Assembly (NCBI GenBank): GCA_039583875.1
Contig: CM077159.1
Location: forward strand, 6,472,110-6,536,109
From: Platanthera guangdongensis
Lineage: Eukaryota > Streptophyta > Magnoliopsida > Asparagales > Orchidaceae
DNA length: 64,000 nt
Reading direction: 5' to 3'
Part shown: one piece after another, positions 34,524-44,410 of the stretch
How the letters are laid out: each line of letters opens with the position of its first letter
Position numbering within the stretch: the stretch's first letter is position 1
Program-made: the position numbers and the translations under genes
The notes under the pieces: generated by a model
Told to the model about the DNA's origin: nothing
Databases searched by the model: none
Seen by the model: the letters and a program-made list of their open reading frames with translations, nothing else

Positions 34524-37262
34524 TGTAACGCCCCCGATTTTCCAGTAATTTATTTAATTTCTTATTTGGCATATTTTGACGTCAGAGCGTTATGTTAGCG
34601 CGTATTGGTCAGGTGGCATTGTTAGAGCGTGTTTTTAGCTCTTTAGGTTCCCTGCGTGGCTTGGTGATGCCTGTCAGCAAGATTCCCTAGCGAGCCGGAG
34701 TCTGTTTGGTGACTCGGTGGAGCCTCTTGGGGAATGCTTGTGTTTTGGCTTCGGGAGTTTTGCCCGAGTTTTGCTCGTCGGATTTTGTTACCGACTTTGT
34801 CGCAGCGCGTTTGCGTTCGTTAGGTTTGACCGGCCAAATTTTGGGATTTGCGTCGGGAGTGGGAAATTTTATATTAGGAAATTATATCGGCTAATTTTAG
34901 ACTTGCTCGTCAAGTTTCGTCGCGTTCCGAGCATTTTTGGAGCCTCGGCGCGCGATTGAAGTTTGTAAGTTTTCGCGTACGCCGTTAACTTTAGAAATTA
35001 TTATCTCGAAAACGGTGCGTCGGAATTCGATTTCGACTTCGTCGTTGGATTCGTAGTGTCGTCATTCGCCTACGGTGCGAATTTCGTTCGTTTCGGCGCG
35101 CGTTTGGCCCTCCGTAACCATATAAGGTTATCTTATTATAATAATTATATATATTATTATATATATATATATATATATTTATATAAATAATTTAAAAAAA
35201 AAGAAATAAAAAAAAAATCTGTGAGAATGATTCAATCATTCTCACCGAAACCTGTGTTCGGTGAGAATTCTCACCGAATCCAGTGTTCGGTGAGAATTCT
35301 CACCGATCACTTAGGTTTTTTTTTTTAATAATAATTATTAAGTATATTATATTATTATTAATATTATATTATTATTATTATATAACTTAAAGAAGGCAAT
35401 TCCTTCTTCTTCCCCGAACAGCAGCCCCCCCCTGTGCGACTTTTTTTGCGAGTGCGAACCTTTCGTCCGCGAATCTTCCGGCGGCCGCCACCGCCGATCC
35501 GGTGGACGGAATTTCGATCCGATCGCGGCGTTGGAAAGCTCTCGGCGAGAGCTTCGAGATCGCGGTAAGTTTTTCCCATTTCGGTGATCGTTTCGCCATA
35601 GATTTTTTCGGTCCTAACCCCGGTTGTCCGTTTTTTTCGTAGATCTCGTCTCCGCGTGTCCCCTCTTGGACGGATCTACGTGGTGGAGTATTTTGGGTGA
35701 CGTTTTCAAGGTCGATTTGAGGCAAGTGGATTTCTCCCCTCTTGCGTGCCTCCATGAGTTGCATTTTTTTATTATTATTCTTTTCTCCTTGTCGTAGAAT
35801 AGGTGAAATTGGAATGTTTCTAGTTTAGGGCTTGTAGTCGGCCCAAAATAGGAAGTTATCGGTTTTATTTTTTAGTTGTACTCGGCGGGTAGGGGGAAAT
35901 AACTCGGCGGGTAGGGGAAAATAAATCGGCGGGTAGGGGGAAATAATTCGGCAGGTTTTGGTTGTAGAACTTGGTAGTTTTAAGTGGTGTTGTCGGCTAG
36001 TTTTGGTGCCGAATCGTCGATCCTTAGCATGTGGTAGCTGAGTTTCTGAACGAGTATGGTACCAGGGGAGTTTAAGCCGTGGCCACCACCATTTCCTCCT
36101 TTGGACATTTTGGGTTCCTGTAAGAGGTTGGAACTCTATGTGTGTGGACCCTGTGGCGGCCCCTTTAGTACTCTTGAGACACCTGGACCTGGTTGTTCGG
36201 TTGTGACTGTTCTTAGTCTCCGACACAGGTTTGGGATTTGTGCCAGTGCTAATGATTTACAAGTTTAGGACTGTTAGTTCCTTCTTACTGTTCATTTGAT
36301 GCATATTGGTTTCCTTCTGTCTGTGCAGGCTTGAGCGGAGTTTGGTACGTTTCTGTACTTGTTGCATTTCTCTCACTTTACTGATTATTACACCTGCATT
36401 TTGTCCTCTTTTGGATTCTTTAGCTGAGTTTTTCGGCATTTACTCTTGCAGGGTTGGTAACCCTTTTTCTTTCTGTTCTTTTTATTCAATTATTATCTGA
36501 TGCTTCTTTGCCACTTGTTTCGTTATTTCTTGCTGAGGTGTTCTTCTTTTGAATGCCTCAGGTTCAGGTCTGTAGCCGGCTGTGCGGCTAGTTTCAGGAG
36601 TTTCTCTGTGGACTGCACTTTGGCAGTGTTTTCCTCGCTTGTCGAGGTAGTTCTTTAGCCTTGTAGTAGTACAGACATACATGCTCACCAGCGAGTTCGT
36701 GTCAGGTTGTTGACGCTCGTTGGTGATTTTCCTTTGTGATATTAAGTATTTGCTTAGCTGCTAGTTTACCTGTTTTGTGGTAGTTTCACTTGCTCTCTGG
36801 GAATGTTTTATGCTAGGTTGCTAGTTACTTTAAACCCTATAAAAGAACTACTATATGTATTGCATGATCAGCATGTTTTATAAAAGCTCAATCTCTATTT
36901 TCCAAATGCGTAAAAAGATGGTTTTCCTTATAAATATTATAAATTGAAATCTAGGGTCTTGCATAGTGTAAGTTGTCCTCTTAGGACGCTTATGCGCTCT
37001 TTTAGGATGTTTAGCATAAATGAAGTATTTTTCCGCTACGTATAAAAATAGTTTTCAAACCGTGGACTATCTGATCCACTGAGCCGAGGGATATGGCCAA
37101 TTAATTTAAAAATCAATTTTCTATTCATTTTAACTTATGATTTGAAGGTTTAGAGTGTTGCCTGAGCGTCAGCAGTTATCCCCTGCTTGACGTGGCATCA
37201 CAGCTCGTAGTTTTCTCGTGCTCTGATTTATTATTTTAAATGAGAAAATGCGGGATGTGACA
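34524..37262 (+). mobile_element. Tekay-1 3' LTR
   Basis: TGTAACGCCC...GGGATGTGACA, 2739 bp, matching 26344-29061 with few substitutions. It keeps the 48-bp GC-rich block (about 35480-35530) missing from the left copy. The usual flank is replaced by an extra 196 bp before the target duplication. Confidence 0.93.
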
Positions 37263-37458
37263 GCTCAGCAGGTGATGAGCACTGTTGGAAGAGTGTGTTA
37301 TCAAGGGTTGCGGGTTCGATACCTAGCGCCAACAACGCACTGTGCTGAGAAACAGGCCGGAGAGGCATTGGGGTGTATTGGGCTGCAGCCCTGTAGCAGT
37401 GCCGGAGCTTGGGCCATGCTGTGCGCAGCCTCTGAGTGCCATGGGCCGGGCTGTTACA
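37263..37458 (+). repeat. 196-bp tRNA-like (SINE-like) segment between the Tekay-1 LTR and its target duplication
   Basis: An A-box-like CAGCTCAGCAGG (37261-37272, overlapping the LTR end) and a perfect B box GGTTCGATACC (37313-37323) are spaced as in tRNA-derived pol III promoters. The segment ends GGGCTGTTACA, which is inverted-complementary to the element start TGTAACGCCC apart from one extra base. The flank CCTGG follows. It is not a functional tRNA: no acceptor pairing was found. Origin is uncertain (SINE, or the end of a different LTR). Confidence 0.5.
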
Positions 37459-38358
37459 CCTGGCCGAATTAATTAAGGCTTAATTTAAGGAGATTACAGC
37501 TATCAGATTTAATGCTATATATTCTTCTGAATATAGCCGTTTGGAGGCTGCATTAATTATGGATTAAATAATGATTTAATGCTAATTGATTCCCAAAACA
37601 ATTATCATTTTCGGGAATGTTTTAGCCATTACAGTCAAAGTATATTCAAATATTTGAATTATGTTCAGATAATATATAGAGATATTTACACAGTACAGAA
37701 GAAGAAGATGAAGCAGTGAGAGAGAAGAAAGTTAAACAACAACAATAAATCAGTGAATCAGTGAAGAACAACACAGTTCTCATACACACAAAGTTCTTCA
37801 TCATTTGCATTAGGATTTTAAGGGACAACTACTCCAAATCAGTCTAAGAAGCTTCTAAAGAGCAACATCACTTTGAAGGCCTACACCCTGAAGCAAAGCT
37901 TCCTTCTTTCCTGAACCATTCAACATCTTAGGGGGAGCTTTGACATAATCAACATCCTCTAGTCTTCTCTCAGTGATTTGAGACAGAGAAGATAACATCA
38001 CTTCTTTTCACTTTCCTGTGTACAGGGTTATAACTCCCTTCAATAGTTAACCCCTTTGGTTGTCAAGTCTCCAGTTCAAAAGACTTGGGTTGGTTTTTGG
38101 GCACCTGATCAAACGCTCAAAGGGTTGTGAAATCTCCCTGTAAATAGATCTTGTGGTGGCAGGGCACCTGTTCAAAAACATGTAGTGGATTCCTACCAGG
38201 GTGGTAGAAGAGTGGATGTACCCAGATTTGGGGAACCACTATAATCCTTATGTCATCTATGTTGCTTGCTCTCTTTCTTTATTTTTGTGTTGTGCTCACT
38301 CTTTTATATAACATATATATTTAACTAGAGTAAAATAAGATCTATCTCATATCTTTTA
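37459..38358 (+). mobile_element. E2 5' LTR, fragment 2
   Basis: It continues the LTR begun at 26061 from the second CCTGG copy. It matches the 3' LTR at 40424-40595 and extends past its truncation. It contains the Sirevirus block with GTGGATGTACCCA and GGGGAACCACTATAA (38212-38247), in reverse orientation to that in the Sire LTRs because E2 lies on the plus strand. It ends ATATCTTTTA at 38358, where the Sire-1 LTR has ATATCTTTCA. Confidence 0.85.
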
Positions 38359-38360
38359 AT

Positions 38361-38372
38361 TGCTATCAGAGT
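38361..38372 (+). other. Degenerate primer binding site of E2
   Basis: TGCTATCAGAGT lies two bases after the LTR end. It is recognisable as the tRNA-Met site TGGTATCAGAGC with two changes. Confidence 0.7.
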
Positions 38373-38447
38373 GGGTTTTCTTGGTGGTACAGTCTAACAC
38401 CTGAACCAAAACGATCTGATAGATCTTATATTTCTTAAGAGTTAATC

Positions 38448-39215
38448 ATGACACAAAATGAAGAATTTACAAGTACCAGACCTCCTATATGCAATCTAGA
38501 TAAGCTTGCACTATGGAAGGCAAGGATTAGGCTTTATATGAACACCATTGATGAAAATATTTTTAATTCCATTTTGACAGGTCCTTATCAATCAGTGGAA
38601 ACAACATGCATCAATGTTGTTCTATCATCTCAATGGACAGATGCCTATAAAAGGCTAAAGATTATTGATGCACAAGCAATGAACATTCTTGCACAATCAA
38701 AGACTGATGACATTTTTCAGGAAATTGTTGAATGTTCATCAGCAAAAGATATGTGGGACTCCCTCACAGCAATGGTTGCTGGATCAACTAAAGAAAGAAA
38801 CTTTGAAGTTGAAACTTGGAGTGACTCTGAAGTTTCATCCTGTACAACTGAAGATGAAGAAGAGTCAAGAGCAAGAGAATTTTGTCTAATGGCAATAAAT
38901 GTCTCTTGCAACAACCCTGATGAAGAATCAGACTCTGATGAAGATTCAGAATGTGAATCAGAAGAAGATCAGGTAATCTTTACCCTTGATTTTACATTAG
39001 AAGAATTTAAAATGGATTTTAAATTATTTTGTAAAGATTTAATTCAATCTGAGAAGGAAATAAAATTTCTCAGAGAGAAACTAAATGAGGTATCTTCTGA
39101 AAATATGATAGTCAAAAAAGATTTAAAGAATGCTCTTGAACAGATAATTTCTTTAGAATCAATTAAAGGAAAAGAAAAGTTAGAGGACATAGATAAAATT
39201 TCTGAAGATTTGTAA
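38448..39215 (+). CDS. E2 short Gag-like protein (non-autonomous Sirevirus relative)
   Basis: 255 codons are open from an ATG about 75 bp after the primer site. The N-terminus (CNLDKLALWKARIRLYMN, SAKDMWDSLTAMV) matches copia Gag starts such as those of Sire-1. The central Gag domain is missing. The protein then passes to an acidic Ser-rich stretch (DEESDSDEDSECESEEDQ) and a Lys/Glu heptad region that is probably a coiled coil. There are no zinc knuckles, protease, integrase or RT anywhere before the 3' LTR. Such gag-only elements are thought to be mobilised by enzymes of related full elements. The frame is uninterrupted, which suggests recent maintenance or recent insertion. The role is inference. 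Confidence 0.75.
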   Translation: MTQNEEFTSTRPPICNLDKLALWKARIRLYMNTIDENIFNSILTGPYQSVETTCINVVLSSQWTDAYKRLKIIDAQAMNILAQSKTDDIFQEIVECSSAKDMWDSLTAMVAGSTKERNFEVETWSDSEVSSCTTEDEEESRAREFCLMAINVSCNNPDEESDSDEDSECESEEDQVIFTLDFTLEEFKMDFKLFCKDLIQSEKEIKFLREKLNEVSSENMIVKKDLKNALEQIISLESIKGKEKLEDIDKISEDL

Positions 39216-39254
39216 AAGAATAAAACAAATTAATCTAAAAATCTTTAGAAAATT

Positions 39255-39520
39255 TTTGTTCAAAATAATTCGTCGAACCAAGCTCGACGAAATCAACACC
39301 ATTCGTCAAAGAAAGCTCGACGAACTATGAATAGAGATTTTGATCATAACTAGTCAGAAATTTATGCTCGACGAAATAAATATGATTCGTCAAACAGAGG
39401 TCGACGAAATTGGAACAGAGAAAACAATTTTTATTATTCTCTGAGCAGAGATCGACGAAACCAATACCATTCGTCGAACTCAGTTCGATGAAATTACCTT
39501 AATTCGTTGAACTCAAAATT
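39255..39520. repeat. TTCGTCGA/TCGACGAA inverted repeats downstream of E2 gag
   Basis: Repeated pairs such as TTCGTCGA...TCGACGAA separated by about 7 bases form potential hairpins. The segment carries no open frame and lies between the gag stop and the purine tracts. Similar TTCGACGAA copies occur at 44280-44400. Confidence 0.8.
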
Positions 39521-39820
39521 TCAGAACAGAAATTTTTATTCTCTTCAGAATTATAATCAAACTCAAAATTTTACAAATCGTTTTACCCAGTGGTTCATCC
39601 TTTCTTAAAAATTTCATCCGCTAGGTTATAAAAATCAACCTAAGTGTTCTTTTATTTCTAATTATTATAAAAGATAACCAGGACCCAAGGTAATCTGGGA
39701 CCAGAACTCCTAACCTCTTTTTGTAGGAAAAGACCTATCTTATCACAAAGGAGAAGTGGTATTTGATAATAATCAAAAGTTATAGTCTCAGCCAATACAG
39801 AGGATACATTAGTGGCTATA

Positions 39821-40011
39821 TAGGGGGAGATTGTTTATTTTATAAAGGGAAAATTGCTTAAGAGATTGCAGCAGTAGATTTGTTTTATTTATTTTATTTC
39901 TTAAAACACCCTTGTATATCTGCTGAAAAATTTATAAATCAGACAGAATATTTTGCTTTGTATTTTATTTGTTTTTGTGTAAATAGTGTTCTCACCTAAA
40001 TAGGGGGAGAT
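39821..40011 (+). other. Two polypurine-tract-like sites of E2
   Basis: TAGGGGGAGATTG occurs at 39821 and again at 40001, the second directly before the TG of the 3' LTR at 40012. The first may be an auxiliary plus-strand primer or the scar of a duplication. Confidence 0.7.
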
Positions 40012-40595
40012 TGTTGGAACCCTAGTTCTGATTTGGGCAAGGATCACTATTAGGATGTATTAAATTAAAATAATATATATAGACAAGGGTCATAGGATTA
40101 TTTCCAGGTTTGCTCCTTCAGAAAAGTTCCAGAGAAGTTCAGATTTTAAGTTCAGAAATTCAGCTCAAAGAAATTCTCTGAGCTCAGATCAACGAACTCT
40201 GAGCTCAGTTCAACGAACTCTGGCTCAGCTCAAAGAAAGCTGTAAAACTCAGTTCAAAGATTATACAGTTCAAAATATCTGAGCTCAGCACGACGATCTT
40301 TGAGCTGAGCTCAACGAACACTGAGCTTAGAACATCGAACTCCGAGCCCAGTTTGAAGAAAGCTTTAAAATTCTGTTTGACGATTTCTTTGCAGTATGCA
40401 AACAAAATTATTTACACTTGGCCGAATTAATTAAGGCTTAATTAAAGCCAATTACAGCTATCAGATTTATTGTTATATATTCTTATGAATATAGTCGTTT
40501 GGAGGCTGCATTAATTATCGATTAAATCAGGATTTAATGCTAATTAATTCCCAAAACAATTACCATTTTCCGGAATGTTTTAGCCATTGCAGTCA
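40012..40595 (+). mobile_element. E2 3' LTR, truncated at its 3' end
   Basis: It begins TGTTGGAACCCTAG after the purine tract. It matches 26061-26343 and the start of 37464-37637. Homology ends at CAGTCA (40595), where telomere-type repeats begin; about 720 bp present in the 5' LTR are missing. It contains GAGCTC palindromes at 40180-40350. Confidence 0.85.
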
Positions 40596-40628
40596 CCCTA
40601 AACCCTAAACCCTAAAACCAACCCTAAA
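40596..40628 (-). repeat. Interstitial telomere-type repeats (TTTAGGG) at a breakpoint
   Basis: CCCTAAA occurs three times in tandem (40596-40616), with a fourth copy at 40622-40628 after ACCAA. On one side is the truncated E2 LTR, on the other the truncated Tekay-2. The unit is the common plant telomere repeat. Confidence 0.85.
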
Positions 40629-42260
40629 GCTCAGCAGTTCTTTACCTTAAACCTTCCTATAAAATCGCATACGCTGCTAAGGGAACAGATGCTAAATTAT
40701 AACTATGAACTAAAACTAAATCTACGGAAGGATCTAATCTGATATCACTTGAGTAGATGTCTGGGCTTCCTCCAAGGACACCACGTTCAGCTTTCCCTTT
40801 CCTTTGTCCAATCGCTGTGGTTGTGGCTGTGGCAAGGCCTGAAGTGGAACTGGTTGCAACAGGGGCTGAGCCTGCGGGCACTTCGACTTGAAATATCCTT
40901 TTTGTCCGCACAAAAAGAAGCTCATTTCCCTACCTCAACAGTGGGCAGCATCGTGCCCCCTTCATTTGCACGAAGTACAAACCAAATCTCCCATAGGAGC
41001 ACCCTGAATCGCATGTACATGCTCCTTCTTCTGAGCCCTTATTCTCTTGAAAGATTTCTCGAACGAGTGGTCTGGTGAGCCACAGAAACTGCAAACTTCC
41101 TTTCTTCTCTTCCTCGAAGCAGAACTAGATTCCTTAGGACTCTTACCTCCTTCAGACTTCCTCTTATCCTTCCTCAGTATCATAGCACGATCCTTATCGT
41201 ATCTAGTATTCTCATATTTTAGAGCAACTTCTACTGTCCTCAGATTGGTCTCGGACAGGTAAGTATGGCAAACTGTTGATTACCATTTTGGAGGCTAACC
41301 AAGAAACCTTTGACTCTGCACTCCTCAGCAGATATCAAATCTGAAGCAAGCCTATTCAATTTGTTGATCTCGCTCTCATAATCAACCACTGCAGGGGTTT
41401 GCTCACCATGCTGTCGTCCTAAGGTGGAAGCCAACAAAGCCTGCAACTGTGCTTGTATTGCCATGATCTGACCTGCCAGGGTCTCCTGTACTAGCGCAGT
41501 TCTACAATCACCGCCTCACCTTACACACCTGTTGACTCACCTCAAACTTAGGAGTAGACCTTATTGCATCTCGCTCAGGCGACATTCTAAAAGAACATTC
41601 AAACAACTAGTCAAAATCTTGCCCAACCGCTAGAACCAAACAACCCAGTCCAGAAACAAACATGCTTAAGTACTTGCTATAGCTGCTAACTTGCTATGAG
41701 ATTTTCAATAATGATGTCATGCTTAACTTAGGATGATAAACTGTCATCCCACTGACTCGTGTGCCAAAACCATGTATGCATGAATTTCTTATTCTTTTTG
41801 AGTCAAAACCATGTGTGTACATATGTCATCATGTAAATCTTAATCTTGGCATGTTTGCAGATGCAATGTTATGCCATGCATGTTGTGCTATGCAATCTAA
41901 AAAGGCCTTAATGCAGGTTATGAGAGGCGTTCACATGAAATGTTATGCATCCCATACTACATAACATCACATGCAATGAAAAAAGAAAACGTGCTAATGG
42001 GCACCCATGTGATGATGGTTATGCATCTCATACTACATAAATCTCACATGTTTCCACATATGTTGGATCCATATACAAACACATATTATGCATCGCATAA
42101 TAAATAATATACCTCGTATACTTCTTATCATACTATGAGTGTAGTGTTCATGCTTCAGCAACGACGTGCTGATTACATATCAGTGTGTGTATGAAATGAA
42201 ACTAGACGACTAACACTAACTAGAGATGGTTGCTCGACCAATTATCTAATAACACGTCCC
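40629..42260 (-). pseudogene. Tekay-2 gag and leader (decayed)
   Basis: On the minus strand from about 41585, remains of a Tekay-like Gag carry stops and frame changes. A short start region is followed by DYESEINKLNRLASDL. It lacks the roughly 120 central codons seen in Tekay-1. CSFCGSPDHSFEK and LVCTSCK are knuckle relics, and the C-terminal part resembles Tekay-1 up to QVISD. The gag-pol intron is recognisable at 40657-40738. Homology to pol stops after about 28 bases at the telomere-type repeats. The leader (41586-42260) keeps three stem-loops like those of Tekay-1 (loops at 41948-41959, 42024-42035 and 42091-42102). The primer site is near 42260-42272. Confidence 0.82.
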
Positions 42261-42272
42261 TCGGATACCAAC

Positions 42273-43640
42273 TGTCACAACCCATATTTTCTTAGCATTC
42301 AAGTTATATCAGAGTAAGATAAAATACACGTCGTGATGCCACGCCGTGTAGGGGATAACTGCAGACGCTCAGGCAAGACTCCAAACTCTACAATTTATGA
42401 GAAGTTCATAAGTTGTTTAAGAGAAAAAGTTTATGTTTAGATGGTCGTATCCCTCGGCACAGTGAATCAAATAGTCCACGAGTAAAATATATAATTGTAC
42501 ACCGCGTAAAAACTTTGATTATGTTGATTTAACATCCTACATGAGTATAAACATCCCCGAAGGACTACTCATGTTATGCAGAACTCTAGATTTACTATAA
42601 GTACAGAAATAGTCTTTATGTTAGCTAGAAGATAGTATTTAATTTTGAAAGGATCGCATGTATATGATACTAGAAGTAATGCTTTTATAAGTTAGAATAG
42701 CTAACATGCAATGTAGCATAAAACATTCCTAGAGAACAAGTAAAACAACCACAAAATAAAAAAAACTAGCAGCTTAGCCAAGTAATTAGCATTCAAAAAG
42801 AAAACCACCAGTGGGCGTCAATAACCTAACACGGACCCATTGGAGAGCATTTATGTTTGTACTAACAAGAAAACAACAAATCTAGCTCACAACGACGAGG
42901 AAAACCTCTGCAACATAGCAGTTCACTAGCAACACCAACCTAGCCGCTAAACCAGCTACTGTCCCGAACCTGAGGTAATCAAAGAAAGAACACCTCAGCA
43001 AGAAAATACAAGTGGAAAAAAGGAGAGATTAGACAATAATCAAGTAATAGTATAAGGGGTTACCAAGCCTAATTATAAGGAAAACTGACAACCTCAGTAG
43101 AATAAGAAGTAAAAGAATAGCGGTAAAAGCTAACTTACTGACTCCAAGAGTAGGAAAATTGCACCAAGTGCGATAAAAATCAATGTTTTAAGAAACATGA
43201 ATATAAGTAAGTCTAGGTATCAGAAAATAGTCTACCCATGACTTTGTAAGCAAATATACCGGGGAAAAAGATCGGCACCTGTAGTGGTGGGAACCTGCCC
43301 AACAAACCTGTAGTCAGAACCCTTTAAACAAAACCACCATGGAAAAACCAACACCTGTAGTGGTGGGAAACTGCCCAACACACCTGAAGTCACAACTCTT
43401 TAAACAAAACCACCAGGGAAAAACTGTCACCTATAGTGGTGAGAACCTAACCAACACTCCTGCAGTCACAACTCTTTAAACAAAACCACCGGGGAAAAAC
43501 CAGCACCTGCAGTGTTGGGAACCTGCCCAACACACCTGCAGTCACAACTCTTTAAAAAAACCACTAAGGAAAAACTGGAACCTGCAGTGGTAGCAACCTG
43601 CCCAACACACTTGCAGTCACAAAGCTCAAGCAAAAATATC
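42273..43640 (-). mobile_element. Tekay-2 5' LTR (partial, outer boundary not found)
   Basis: It starts TGTCACAACCC on the plus strand, next to a primer site. Several blocks match the Tekay-1 LTR in reverse, for example the GATGCCACG...GGGATAACTGC...GCTCAGGCAAGACTC region (42335-42380) and the TCCCTCGGC...AGTCCACG region (42450-42480). It includes a 76-bp tandem array. I could not find the far terminus. Confidence 0.7.
43259..43640. repeat. 76-bp tandem repeat, about 5 copies
   Basis: The marker GGAAAA near the start of each unit is at 43263, 43341, 43417, 43493 and 43568 (spacing 78, 76, 76, 75). Units carry CACCTG(T/C)AGTGGTGGGAACC and end with AAACCACC. Confidence 0.95.
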
Positions 43641-43789
43641 GGGGTCAAAATTCATAACCAACCACGGCCAAACCAAAACCACCTAAAAACTGTTAAAAAC
43701 CCACAACCCAAAACAAGTGTTTATTCTAAAGGAAATGAAGAAGAAATCCCAAGTAATCTCCCTAAGGCCCATACTAAATGAATCGGACC

Positions 43790-44410
43790 AGACTCAATGA
43801 GATATATCAAGCCTAAGGGAAAAGCGTCGAGTACACTCGACACCGCATCGAGTGTAGTCAGCGCACTAGACGCCATCCGGCTATACTCATCGAAAAACCA
43901 CTCCACTCAACACCGCATTGAGTCCACTCAACGCCGCATTGAGTCCACTCAACGCCGCGTTGAGTCCACTCAATTCTGTCAATGCTTTTTTGACTTAGCT
44001 TCAAGATTACTTAATGAAGAGGCCTCACTCAACGCCGAGTTGAGTGCACTCAACACACTCAATGCTTTTTAACTTAAGACAAAATTTTCATTGGATGGTG
44101 TTGAGTGTATTCAGCTCACTAAACGTCGCGTTGAGTGTATAACACTCACTCAACTCTTTTTAACTTAGCTTCTCAGAACACACAGCAAGGCATTGAGTGC
44201 ATTCAACACACTCAATGCTTTTGACTTAGGCTAAAAACTGGATTACAATGCCAAGGCTACACTCAACGCCTAACCTGTTTGACGAAATTGCATAAGTCAA
44301 AGGCTCCGTTCGACGAACTCCATTTGACGAATTTTCTCCGTTCGACGAACTCCGTTCGACGAATTTGCCTTCTCAGTTCGACGAATTTGCTTAGGTATAA
44401 TACTGCAATT
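43790..44410. repeat. Palindrome-rich segment: ACTCAACGC/GCGTTGAGT and TTCGACGAA
   Basis: A perfect 19-base palindrome, ACTCAACGCCGCGTTGAGT, is at 43947-43965, with many derivatives from 43830 to 44260. TTCGACGAA-type repeats follow at 44280-44400. There is no coding potential. Layout resembles the U3 arrays of the LTRs in this window, but LTR ends were not found. From 44410 to 44985 I see no supported gene; a 129-codon minus-strand ORF at 44575-44964 is unassigned. Confidence 0.75.

Larger units (their letters stand above)
26344..37262 (+). mobile_element. Tekay-1: structurally complete chromovirus (Ty3/gypsy)
   Basis: The LTRs lie at 26344-29061 and 34524-37262, with a tRNA-Met-type primer site at 29064-29075, a purine tract at 34508-34523, intact gag and intact pol with a C-terminal chromodomain. 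LTR differences are sparse apart from a 48-bp block present only in the right copy and AT-repeat length. It is probably the youngest element here. The unit enclosed by CCTGG also includes 196 bp beyond the right LTR (37263-37458). Confidence 0.93.

Noticed and set aside
36257..36688. Candidate host gene between Tekay-1 and E2
   Set aside because: The whole interval is Tekay-1 LTR; no host exon structure seen.
37261..37335. Possible functional tRNA gene
   Set aside because: A and B boxes are present, but I found no acceptor-stem pairing or convincing cloverleaf; better described as tRNA-like or SINE-like.
40596..40628. True chromosome end
   Set aside because: Only about four units, flanked on both sides by retroelement DNA; interstitial.
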